Below are positions 1 through 8,096 of a stretch of DNA of 21,313 nt, one piece after another. The position numbers and the translations under genes are program-made. The first letter of the stretch is position 1. Each line of letters opens with the position of its first letter. Under the pieces are notes generated by a model. The model was given only the letters and a program-made list of their open reading frames with translations. It did not search any database and was not told where the DNA came from. The DNA comes from an uncultured Bacteroidales bacterium (lineage in GTDB: Bacteria > Bacteroidota > Bacteroidia > Bacteroidales > UBA1715), in assembly GCA_937892155.1 (NCBI GenBank), contig CALAUG010000091.1, forward strand, positions 1 through 21,313. Direction: 5' to 3'.

Positions 1-3000
1 CCGATTCCGGCACGCCCAGTGCTCCCGGGTCTTCCTCGTACCAGCCGATCTCGCCAACCACGTTCGATGCGTTGAACGTCGGGTTGTCCACTCCCTTGCA
101 CACCTCGGCAGGTGTGATGTTTGAAGACACTACCGGTACGCCCGTGCCAATTATCTCTATCGTCGCTGCCTTTCTAGGACCCTCGCAGCCCTCCGGATTC
201 GTAAGGCCTGCTAGTGGTAGCGAGTTGTATTCGCTCACGTAGTATGTGTATTCGCCGACGGTCGTCAGGGATGGCTGGTATGTGCCGTCATCCGATGACT
301 TCTCGGCCGTGGATGCGCCCTCGCCCTTGTAGAACCTGAACATCGAGTTTGAACCGTCCCTGCCCGGCCATGAGCCGCTCGTCGCGCTCAGCGTCGGTAC
401 CTCCTCGTAGTTGCAGGCGCTCTCGTCGCCTATCGTCACGCTCGGTATAGGACAGGGTACTATCTTCACGTTCGCTGGCGTTGCCTCGCTGTAGCAGCCG
501 TCCTTGTACTGGCGCGCGTAATAGTTCCTGTCTGTCTCCTTGTTCGTCGCGTCGCCAGTCATCCACGCTGCGCCGCTGCCCTTCTCCGTCGATACCGATG
601 TCCCGGTCTCGAACCATTTTGCGGACGCACCGCTTGTCAGCGCGCTCGTCACCTTCACCGTCACCGGATTCGTCTGCGACGTCATCGCATAGAAGCCCTC
701 TGTCTCCGGCTCAGGAAGGTATATCACGTCTATCGTGCGGCTCGCGTCGTTCACGCAGCCCTTCGCATCCGTGTATGTGTAGGTTATCGTATATTGGCTC
801 TGGCCCTCCTTCATGCCGTTCTTCTGGGCATAGAAGATTCCACTCGTGCTGATTGCCGAGGCATCGCCCGTTATAGACCACGAACCGCTGCCCGTGCCGT
901 TCTCGGACGAGGCGCTCACGTTTATCTTCGTCTCCTCGGTCGTATAGCAGACCGTTTCCGATGTCTTGTCGAAGCTTACCTCCGGCAGCGGTAGAACTGT
1001 CACCGTCACTGCCGTCTTCGGACTCTCGCACGTGTTGCCGCTGTTCTTCTCGGCTGCCCTGTACGATACGTAGTATGTCGTCGTGCCGGCAGTTGTGTTC
1101 GGTACGCCGTGGGCGTAACTTGACGATGTGCTTGATGCTGGTAATGCCGTCGCACTGCCCTTGTACCACAGCCATTCGTCAACGGCGCCGTTCTTCGACT
1201 CCGTCGCTACCGATGCGCCCGCCGTCGCCTCAAGGTTCGCAAGCGTGCCGCCAAGGCACTGCTCGTCACCGGTCACAACTGGTGCCTCCCATGGACAGTC
1301 TATGAGGTTCAGCACTACCTCCGCAGGCTCGCTCTCGCAGCCGTGGCCGTCGGTCTGAGTTATCCAGTATGATTTCACGTACGACGTCAATGTACCGACC
1401 TCGCTCTGGAGCGCTGCCTTGTCCGGGGTGAAAGACGTGCCCGTGCCTATCTCGTTCGATTTGGTCTTCGTGTCGTACCACGTCATCGACGCACCCGTCG
1501 ACGTATTCGTGCCGGTCAACAAGCCTGTAGTTATGCCGGATATGTTGCCGATCAGCCAGTTCGTCGTGCTGCCCGTCGGTACCTCCATGAAGTGCGCCGT
1601 CGTCGACGATGTCACCGTCGATTTACAGGTCGTGCCGTCGGCGTAGGCATCGCTCGTCACTACGTACGTGAACGTGCCAGTCTCGCTGTCGCCGCTGTAG
1701 TCGCCCGGTACCCACTGGAACCCGTTCATCGAGCCGTTGTCGACCGATATCGAGCCCGTCTGGGGATTCACAGTCACTGGTACTACCTCACTGCCCTTCG
1801 CGCATACATCCAGAGGACTTGATATCGTCACGCTCGGAGTGTCAACCACGTGCAGCGTCACCTTCGTTCCTGCCGACCAGCAGGCATTCGCCTCGTCGTA
1901 TTCCGCTACATAGTATGAAAAATCCTTCACTGCGCCAACCGGCTCGGATGGCGTGAAGCTCGCAGTCCCGTCGCCGCCGGCAAGAATCTTGTCGTCGCTC
2001 GACGTGCCACTCGTACCAACTGGATCTATGCTCAACCATGACAAGTGGTAGCTTGATATCGTTGAGGATGCGTTTCTCGTCGCCGTCAAGGTCTGAGCCT
2101 TGGCTTCATCACCAAGGCAAACGTATATATCGCTCGCTACAGGGGCCAGGGCCTCGCACGCCGATACCACAAGGGTCGCTATTGTGCTGTCGCTGTAGCA
2201 ATTGCCACCATTCACCACACGATATTCGCGTACCGCAAATTTATACGAACCAACAGGGGTAGTTGCAGATACTCCCATGTCGTACGTTGATCCTGAAGCT
2301 TTCACGCTGCCGCCAGTCTCCGGCATCCACTCAAGCTTGTCGCCCGCTGTAGAAGCCGTCGCACTCAGTTCGCCAGAGCCCGTCACACTGCTGCCGTTTA
2401 TCAGCACCGTCTGCGTTGGACCAACAGTCGGGGCGTTCACCTTCACAACTTCCGTGGAAGCAGTCGCCACGTTCTGGCATTTATATGGATCTGTATATGT
2501 GTATGTTATCTCGTTCGAACCGACTGTCTTAGCCGACGGGTCAAACGAAGCGTCCGTCGATGACGCCGTTCCCGTCCAGACACCGTCGCCGCCCTCAGGG
2601 GATACCGTCGCCGTCAGTTCCTTCGCTGCGCCGTTGTAGCACATCTCGGATGGGGCGTTTATCGACACCGTCGGAAGCGCGTGTACCGTCACGTCGCCGC
2701 TCGCCGTGCCCTTGCAACCGTTACCGTCTGTGTAATCAAGTGTTATCGTGTATGTGCCCGCGCTGTTCTTCGTCGGGTCGAAGCTTCCCGTCGATGCGTC
2801 CACTGTACCGCCGTTGTTCACCGTGTATGAGAAGGTGCCCGATGCGGACGTTCCCGTCGTCGATACAGTAACCTCGTCGCTGTTGTTGCCGCTCACGCAC
2901 ACGCTGCTGTTGCTCACAGTCAACGAAGGCGTCGGCATGTCGAATACCTCGACGCTGGTCGAAACCTGTTTGGCCTTGCAACCCTTGTCGCTCTCGAAGT

Positions 3001-4235
3001 CGTACTTTATCTCATGCGTCCCCACGCCTGCAGACGACGGCTTGTAGGATGCCGTGAACTCCGTTGACTTCGTCACGTCGCCCGTCCACGTGCCTGTACC
3101 GGCCGTGCCCGATGGGGTCACCGTGGCCGTCAGGGTCTGAGCTGTCTCGTCCGAAACACACTTGTCCGTCAGTGATGACAATGTCGCCTCAGGAACCGGA
3201 TTTATCGTTATGCTCTTCGTGGCGCTTCCCTTGCAGCCCTTCGCATCCTCCACGCTCACCTTCACTGTGTAGGTGCCCGCAGATGCCTTGAACGATGGGT
3301 TGGCTATCGTCGTCGCATCCAAGTATGACGAACCCGTACCCGACCATGTCGTCTTCGCAAGATCGCCCTCCACGTTGAGACCTATCTCCACGCCCTCGCA
3401 CACCTCAAAGCCAGGAGCCGCCGTAATTACCGGGGCCAGAGTGTCGTCGACTGTCACCGTAAGTTTCGCACGGTCGCTCTCGCAACCGTTCAATTTCTGG
3501 GATACATAGTAGTATGTCAGGTTGGCCACGCCCTTCGCCGTGCTCGGCGTCGGGGCCGTTGTGCTCGCCGTACCGCCCGTCTCGTTCGTGCCGTACCAGC
3601 TCAGGGTCGCGCCGGATACAGCCGTAGCAACAAGCTGTTTCGGGGTGTCCCCAACGCAGTAGGCCTGGTCGGTCACTGCTGGAGCATCCGGGATGCCGTA
3701 GAATGTCACCTTTATCGTCTTCGGTTCGGCAACGCAGCCGTCGGCGCTCGTATAACCGAGCGTCACTGTGAACTCCTTGTCCGCATCAACCTCGTTGCTT
3801 ATCGTGACGCTGCTACCGCTGCCGCTTATGCCGTCGCCCGTCCACGTAAACTCACCGTCGCCAGCGTCGCTCACCGTTGCGGTCAGTGTTATTGACTCGC
3901 CCGAGCATACCGCACTCTTGTCGGAGGTCAGCGTCTTGATTACCGGTTTCTCGTTTATCGTCACCGTCACTGGTGTTGCCGGATCGCTCGTACATTTGTT
4001 AAGAGTTGCAGTCAGGCCGTATTCGCCGCTCTCGTCAGGATCGCTCAGCGTCAGGCTCGTGCTTGAGCCGCTCCCCTTGCCGCTCCATGCGTACGTCACG
4101 CCCGTCTGGTCGCTCCCTGCCTCTAGGACTACTGTGCCGTCGCCCTCGCAGATCGTCGCAGGGTCGGGTGTCGAGGTTATCGTCGCCGTCGGAATTGGCT
4201 TGATTACTATCGTTGCGCTACCATTTGTTGACGTT
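1..4235 (-). repeat. GC-rich, NCG-codon-rich block of the adhesin's Ig/PKD-like module array
   Basis: This block encodes about residues 860 to 2270 of the adhesin. Hand-counted 60-base lines give 63% (601-660), 58% (2101-2160) and 65% (4081-4140) GC, against 33% at 4321-4380. Thr, Ala and Ser are very often ACG, GCG and TCG. The modules are related in protein but diverged in DNA; I saw no long exact tandem copies. The strand opposite the gene carries many spurious open frames here because the bias removes stop codons. Confidence 0.75.
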
Positions 4236-6811
4236 GCAACGCATTTTCTGTCCTTTAAAGCAGACACAGTGTATGTGTATGTTCCTATTTCCGTTGGAAG
4301 TTCTGGTTTAAATTCATTTACGCTTGATTTTTTATTCTCGTACACATTAGTTCCATCACTATAAGAAAACGTCCAGTTTTTCGTTCCAGTAAACGTAAAT
4401 ACCACTTCCTCCAAAGATTCTATTTCATTTGCGCAAATCTCCTGTTCACCCCCAGAAATAGTAACAACTGGTGTAACATTAGAAAGGACGTCCCATTCAC
4501 CAATTTTCTGACAAGCGGTAAGTGTCGGATAATTAGCGTCAGCAACCAATACAATATACTTATCTGATGTTCCCTCTGTCGTATAATTAATTGACAAAGG
4601 CAAAGTTTTAGCTATTGTTGGACCCGCCAATATATTTGCGTCAGAAATGCTTTCTTTATACCAAGTATAACTAAATGTAGTCGCATCCGCTTGTTCAGAT
4701 ACAGCCAATTTACCAGTTTCTCCAGGGCACAATAACTCATCACCGCTAATTGTCAGGTCTCTTGGTGCCGAACACGTTGGGCAATCCATCAAAGCTTCTA
4801 CCGTAGGAGATATCGAATAATTTTTACAATAGTTTGTTTGTGAGAAGGTTGATGTTGTATTCAAGGTGTTAGCGGTTGCTGCAATAACACGGAAATATAC
4901 AGATTCCCCCGTTTTTAAACCATTGAAAATTTGTGATTCTTTTGGATTGGTCACAGTATATGTACTTGACGGAGATTTTACTATATCTACCCAACTTGAT
5001 TCAACATTTGGTGTTTTCGAGTATTGGAATAAGTACTGCAACGTTGAACCATAATAAGAAGTCAACAAATTACTTGCAACTGATCCCAACACAAGTGGAT
5101 CGGAGCACACATACGTCGCACGGTCCAAATTTGTGACATCGGAGAACAAATCCAAAGCAGGAGACGAACAAGCCATAATTTTAATATCGTCTATACAAAG
5201 GTCGCAACCATTTCTCCAGAAACTATCACCACCACTACCATCAGAACCACTATAGATTTCGAATACGATATCAGACTCCGTTAAAATCAAATCGTCTATA
5301 ACGACTCTTTGCCATCCTGCACCTTTACCAGGAGAGAAATTCTCAACAGAACCCAAAACATGTCCGCTTTTATCTTTTATATACAAAGAAATAATAGGAG
5401 AAGTTCCATCCGACATATTACCAACATAACATTCAAAGGTCAATTTCTTTCCCGTACACAATCCCGTGATTTCATGTTCAAAAATATTTCCCAAGAAATT
5501 ATATGCCACATTCATAAACAAACAAGCACTACCATCAATTCCATTGAGTTTACTTGAATGATCTTGAGTGATTGCACCGTTACCAGTCATCCACGTTGCC
5601 CAATAATCAGTTTTGTACCCCATGCTTGTCGGCACAACAACTGCATAAGAGCCATCATTAACCTGTCCTGTAGCATCAAAAGAGCCAGCTCCTGACGGCA
5701 TTGGGAATGGAGAATTTGTTCTATTTATGATATAATTTGACGGGGTTGTAGTTGTTGATTCATTACGTGATATTGGATCTGCATGAACGTACACATGATC
5801 GTCGGTAAAATATCCAAAATCTTCATAATAGATTGTTTCTCGCGAAGAGTATACAGTTTTTCCGTCAACTTCTGTTTCGCAACAAGTTATTGTAGTAACT
5901 TCCAACGGAGCTGTTGTAACACCATTAACCGTTGCACGATAATACATTTTTGACGCAGTTACTTCGTCATACAAACTTGATATTAACGAAGCAGTTGTCC
6001 ACGATGTTCCATTTGATGATTTTTCCCATTTATATACTGCAGCATCGCCATAATCTCTATCCAAATTGAGCAACGTTTGCTCTCCACGACACATCTCCGC
6101 ACCTTGCCCCGAAACGACAAAAGGATTGATTGTACCTGTAACCTGGATATCGGAGATACCAAAAACTGCTTTAGAATTAAAGTTATAGCCCAAGTGCAGC
6201 TCCAAATTAACAGAAGTTTGGTCAGCTGCCAATGTGCCACTATAAGTCAACGTTTGTGGAATACCAACCGATGTAGGCGACAAAGTTCCAGAATTAGTCG
6301 CACCATTCATATTTCCATAGGCATCGGGAACACCTAACAAGAATCCTATACTTTGATCCCATGAATTTCCCGTAGAAGGATACAACAAGTACAATGTCAT
6401 TGTTACCTTATAACTACTGCCTGGTTTTAAGCCTCCTACGGTCATAGAAAACAAATTTTTGTTGGCTGACATACCAACTATAGACGAAACGTACATATCG
6501 TCTTCAATATCGGGATACAAACTCGTGGTATCCGTATCATTTGTTCCCAACTGGAATGGATTTGGAACTATCAACCATCCCAATTTCCCATTTTTAATAT
6601 CGTCACCATCCGATACCTGATCAAAGGCTGGAGTAAAGGCAGTTGATGATTCTGCGCCATATTTGTTTATTGTGGACAAATTCCACGAGCGCCATTCTAC
6701 GGCCTCTTTAAACTTATCTTTTTGACTAAAATCAGTTCCTGCAACAATGTTTTGTCCAAACGACAAAATACTAACAAGCAACAAACCGAGCAATGTATAT
6801 AATCTTTTCAT
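1..6811 (-). CDS. Giant secreted Ig-like/PKD-like repeat adhesin, probable T9SS substrate (3' end outside window)
   Basis: The frame runs open from ATG at 6809-6811 to the window edge, about 2270 codons; I checked it at several points, including across the composition change near 4235. Residues 1-20 form a signal peptide (MKRLYTLLGLLLVSILSFGQ). Two jelly-roll-like regions follow (about 70-230 and 320-550, the second ending DLCIDDIKIMACSS), flanking an Ig-like segment (about 235-305), then an FN3-like segment (about 565-650). From about residue 677 some 18 modules of 70-90 residues repeat. Most have a Cys-x-Gly near the start, a central Trp and a terminal GC, matching CHU_C-associated Ig-like domains (YYVSQKLNGCES type) and PKD-like domains (GTYTITLDYTDGNGCKG type). 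Such proteins are usually exported by type IX secretion through a C-terminal sorting domain, which would lie outside this window. Adhesion or gliding is inferred; the ligand is unknown. Confidence 0.85.
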   Translation of the reverse strand, partial: MKRLYTLLGLLLVSILSFGQNIVAGTDFSQKDKFKEAVEWRSWNLSTINKYGAESSTAFTPAFDQVSDGDDIKNGKLGWLIVPNPFQLGTNDTDTTSLYPDIEDDMYVSSIVGMSANKNLFSMTVGGLKPGSSYKVTMTLYLLYPSTGNSWDQSIGFLLGVPDAYGNMNGATNSGTLSPTSVGIPQTLTYSGTLAADQTSVNLELHLGYNFNSKAVFGISDIQVTGTINPFVVSGQGAEMCRGEQTLLNLDRDYGDAAVYKWEKSSNGTSWTTASLISSLYDEVTASKMYYRATVNGVTTAPLEVTTITCCETEVDGKTVYSSRETIYYEDFGYFTDDHVYVHADPISRNESTTTTPSNYIINRTNSPFPMPSGAGSFDATGQVNDGSYAVVVPTSMGYKTDYWATWMTGNGAITQDHSSKLNGIDGSACLFMNVAYNFLGNIFEHEITGLCTGKKLTFECYVGNMSDGTSPIISLYIKDKSGHVLGSVENFSPGKGAGWQRVVIDDLILTESDIVFEIYSGSDGSGGDSFWRNGCDLCIDDIKIMACSSPALDLFSDVTNLDRATYVCSDPLVLGSVASNLLTSYYGSTLQYLFQYSKTPNVESSWVDIVKSPSSTYTVTNPKESQIFNGLKTGESVYFRVIAATANTLNTTSTFSQTNYCKNYSISPTVEALMDCPTCSAPRDLTISGDELLCPGETGKLAVSEQADATTFSYTWYKESISDANILAGPTIAKTLPLSINYTTEGTSDKYIVLVADANYPTLTACQKIGEWDVLSNVTPVVTISGGEQEICANEIESLEEVVFTFTGTKNWTFSYSDGTNVYENKKSSVNEFKPELPTEIGTYTYTVSALKDRKCVATSTNGSATIVIKPIPTATITSTPDPATICEGDGTVVLEAGSDQTGVTYAWSGKGSGSSTSLTLSDPDESGEYGLTATLNKCTSDPATPVTVTINEKPVIKTLTSDKSAVCSGESITLTATVSDAGDGEFTWTGDGISGSGSSVTISNEVDADKEFTVTLGYTSADGCVAEPKTIKVTFYGIPDAPAVTDQAYCVGDTPKQLVATAVSGATLSWYGTNETGGTASTTAPTPSTAKGVANLTYYYVSQKLNGCESDRAKLTVTVDDTLAPVITAAPGFEVCEGVEIGLNVEGDLAKTTWSGTGSSYLDATTIANPSFKASAGTYTVKVSVEDAKGCKGSATKSITINPVPEATLSSLTDKCVSDETAQTLTATVTPSGTAGTGTWTGDVTKSTEFTASYKPSSAGVGTHEIKYDFESDKGCKAKQVSTSVEVFDMPTPSLTVSNSSVCVSGNNSDEVTVSTTGTSASGTFSYTVNNGGTVDASTGSFDPTKNSAGTYTITLDYTDGNGCKGTASGDVTVHALPTVSINAPSEMCYNGAAKELTATVSPEGGDGVWTGTASSTDASFDPSAKTVGSNEITYTYTDPYKCQNVATASTEVVKVNAPTVGPTQTVLINGSSVTGSGELSATASTAGDKLEWMPETGGSVKASGSTYDMGVSATTPVGSYKFAVREYRVVNGGNCYSDSTIATLVVSACEALAPVASDIYVCLGDEAKAQTLTATRNASSTISSYHLSWLSIDPVGTSGTSSDDKILAGGDGTASFTPSEPVGAVKDFSYYVAEYDEANACWSAGTKVTLHVVDTPSVTISSPLDVCAKGSEVVPVTVNPQTGSISVDNGSMNGFQWVPGDYSGDSETGTFTYVVTSDAYADGTTCKSTVTSSTTAHFMEVPTGSTTNWLIGNISGITTGLLTGTNTSTGASMTWYDTKTKSNEIGTGTSFTPDKAALQSEVGTLTSYVKSYWITQTDGHGCESEPAEVVLNLIDCPWEAPVVTGDEQCLGGTLANLEATAGASVATESKNGAVDEWLWYKGSATALPASSTSSSYAHGVPNTTAGTTTYYVSYRAAEKNSGNTCESPKTAVTVTVLPLPEVSFDKTSETVCYTTEETKINVSASSENGTGSGSWSITGDASAISTSGIFYAQKNGMKEGQSQYTITYTYTDAKGCVNDASRTIDVIYLPEPETEGFYAMTSQTNPVTVKVTSALTSGASAKWFETGTSVSTEKGSGAAWMTGDATNKETDRNYYARQYKDGCYSEATPANVKIVPCPIPSVTIGDESACNYEEVPTLSATSGSWPGRDGSNSMFRFYKGEGASTAEKSSDDGTYQPSLTTVGEYTYYVSEYNSLPLAGLTNPEGCEGPRKAATIEIIGTGVPVVSSNITPAEVCKGVDNPTFNASNVVGEIGWYEEDPGALGVPES

Positions 6812-6879
6812 AATTAAATATTTTCTAAAATTGTACTTCTTCCATCTAATAAGACTACATTCGCACACAAAAAGTTACG

Positions 6880-6900
6880 ATAGTGTAAATATAACACTAT
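6880..6900. promoter_or_regulatory. Perfect 7-bp inverted repeat in the adhesin/wbpD-like intergenic gap
   Basis: Arms ATAGTGT (6880-6886) and ACACTAT (6894-6900) are exact inverse complements around a 7-nt spacer, AAATATA. Read on the minus strand the spacer gives TATATTTA, one base off the Bacteroidetes -7 element TAnnTTTG, about 75 bp upstream of the adhesin start. It may be an operator over the adhesin promoter. It could instead be a weak hairpin ending the upstream wbpD-like transcript, since five T residues follow after a short interval on that strand. The rest of the 130-bp gap (6812-6941) shows nothing else clear. Confidence 0.35.
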
Positions 6901-6941
6901 TTAATTCAAACACAATAACAAATATTATATTTAGGGAAACT

Positions 6942-7523
6942 TTAATTCAATTTTGTAACAAATTCCCGATTGACGTCCAATTTGTATAATTGTCCGCTTT
7001 CTGAACATTCTGCAATACCATCTTTGGAGAAATGGAGTCGATTGCCACATTCACTAACCCATCCTATTTGTCGCGCTGGGTTGCCAACCATTAATGCGTA
7101 TGGTTTTACATCTTTTGTAATAACGGAACCAGCACCTATCATAGCATATTCTCCTATTGTATGACCACATACAATAGTTGCATTTGCACCTATGCTAACG
7201 CCCCTTTTCATCAACGTGCTTTTGTATTTATCTTTTCTAGGCATAGCACTTCGTGGATTAATAACATTCGTAAATACAACAGAAGGGCCAATAAACACAT
7301 CATCTTCACATACCACTCCCGTATAAATTGAAACATTATTTTGCACCTTAACATTATCACCTAAAACGACTTGAGGAGAAACAACCACATTTTGACCGAT
7401 GTTACAATTCCGTCCTATTTTGCAGCCAGACATTATATGAGAAAAATGCCATATTTTCGTCCCCGCACCTATTTCACAGGGAGCGTCAACATACGATGAC
7501 TCGTGAACAAAATAATCTTCCAT
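6942..7523 (-). CDS. WbpD-like UDP-amino-sugar N-acetyltransferase (left-handed beta-helix)
   Basis: A 193-residue hexapeptide-repeat acyltransferase. Repeats of the IGxNxxIG type run from about residue 18 to 140 and form the left-handed beta-helix. The insert FTNVINPRSAMPRK (84-97) and the ending GNPARQIGWVSECG (147-160) are typical of WbpD/WlbB. Those enzymes use acetyl-CoA to acetylate the 3-amino group of UDP-GlcNAc3NA (a 2-acetamido-3-amino uronate) for O-antigen precursors in the cytoplasm. The family also includes dTDP-3-amino-sugar acetyltransferases such as QdtC, so the exact substrate is uncertain. The dehydrogenase, oxidase and aminotransferase partners (WbpA/B/E) are not in the window. 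It is divergent from folA, with a TAnnTTTG box just upstream. Confidence 0.85.
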   Translation of the reverse strand: MEDYFVHESSYVDAPCEIGAGTKIWHFSHIMSGCKIGRNCNIGQNVVVSPQVVLGDNVKVQNNVSIYTGVVCEDDVFIGPSVVFTNVINPRSAMPRKDKYKSTLMKRGVSIGANATIVCGHTIGEYAMIGAGSVITKDVKPYALMVGNPARQIGWVSECGNRLHFSKDGIAECSESGQLYKLDVNREFVTKLN

Positions 7524-7538
7524 ACTCGTTTTGTGCTA

Positions 7539-7546
7539 CAAATATA
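7539..7546 (-). promoter_or_regulatory. Candidate Bacteroidetes -7 box for the wbpD-like gene
   Basis: The minus strand reads TATATTTG, an exact TAnnTTTG, 15 bp before the ATG at 7521-7523. This would give a very short leader. No clear TTTG -33 partner is visible, so the call rests on the -7 element and position. Confidence 0.45.
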
Positions 7547-7576
7547 AAATTTTATGAGTTTAAAATGTAGAATTAT

Positions 7577-7584
7577 TACATTTG
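7577..7584 (+). promoter_or_regulatory. Candidate Bacteroidetes -7 box for the folA-GT4-mqnB operon
   Basis: The plus strand reads TACATTTG, an exact TAnnTTTG, 18 bp before the folA ATG at 7603. The -33 region has no perfect TTTG. With the opposing box at 7539-7546 this makes a compact divergent promoter region of about 80 bp. Confidence 0.5.
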
Positions 7585-7602
7585 TAACAATAAAAGACGA
7601 AT

Positions 7603-8094
7603 ATGAAACTATCCATTATTGTAGCCATATCCGATAACAACGTGATTGGCAAAGACAATGCTTTATTATGGCATTTGTCGGGTGACATGCAATTTTTCAA
7701 ACGCACAACAACAGGGCATCATATTCTTATGGGCCGAAAAACATTTGAATCGCTTGGGAAACGGTTGCTTCCAAACAGGACATCGATTGTAATATCAAGG
7801 GATAAAAGTTACGAAGTTCCAGAAGGCGGCATTTTAGCAAATTCAATTGAAGATGCAATTTCAAAAATTAAAAATGAAACAGAAGCGTTTTTTATTGGAG
7901 GAGAGCAAATTTACAAATCAGCATTAACTTTCGCCGACACATTATACATAACACGCGTTCATCACAAATTTGACGGCGATGCTTTTTTCCCGGGAATAGA
8001 CCCAAAACAATGGCAACTTGTTTCGGAAGAACATCATTCCGCTGATGAGAAAAACGAATACGATTACACTTTTGAGGAATATAAAAGACGATAA
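7603..8094 (+). CDS. folA: Dihydrofolate reductase
   Basis: A 163-residue, full-length DHFR that reduces dihydrofolate to tetrahydrofolate with NADPH in the cytoplasm, supplying one-carbon carriers for thymidylate, purine and Met synthesis. It begins MKLSIIVAISDNNVIGKDN. It has W23 and the catalytic acid D28 in LLWHLSGDMQFF, the cofactor segment MGRKTFESLG (43-52), the NRTSIVIS strand (58-65) and the nucleotide-binding FIGGEQIY (97-104). It is first in a plus-strand operon; the next start is 2 bp after its stop. Its own candidate -7 box lies just upstream. Nothing suggests an unusual drug-resistant type. Confidence 0.95.
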   Translation: MKLSIIVAISDNNVIGKDNALLWHLSGDMQFFKRTTTGHHILMGRKTFESLGKRLLPNRTSIVISRDKSYEVPEGGILANSIEDAISKIKNETEAFFIGGEQIYKSALTFADTLYITRVHHKFDGDAFFPGIDPKQWQLVSEEHHSADEKNEYDYTFEEYKRR

Positions 8095-8096
8095 CG

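Noticed and set aside
1..4235. The GC-rich block as a separate mobile element or phage insertion
   Set aside because: No transposase, integrase, terminal inverted repeats or target duplication is visible in the window, and the reading frame is unbroken through the join.
188..4364. Many plus-strand and alternate minus-strand open frames of 60-200 codons across the GC-rich adhesin region
   Set aside because: They lie over a continuous, family-like minus-strand frame. Their proteins are Ser/Arg/Pro-rich low-complexity shadows with no domain look.
6812..6941. A small RNA or small gene in the adhesin/wbpD-like gap
   Set aside because: The gap is AT-rich with only a short dyad. The plus-strand open frame here crosses into both neighbours and shows no gene-like features.
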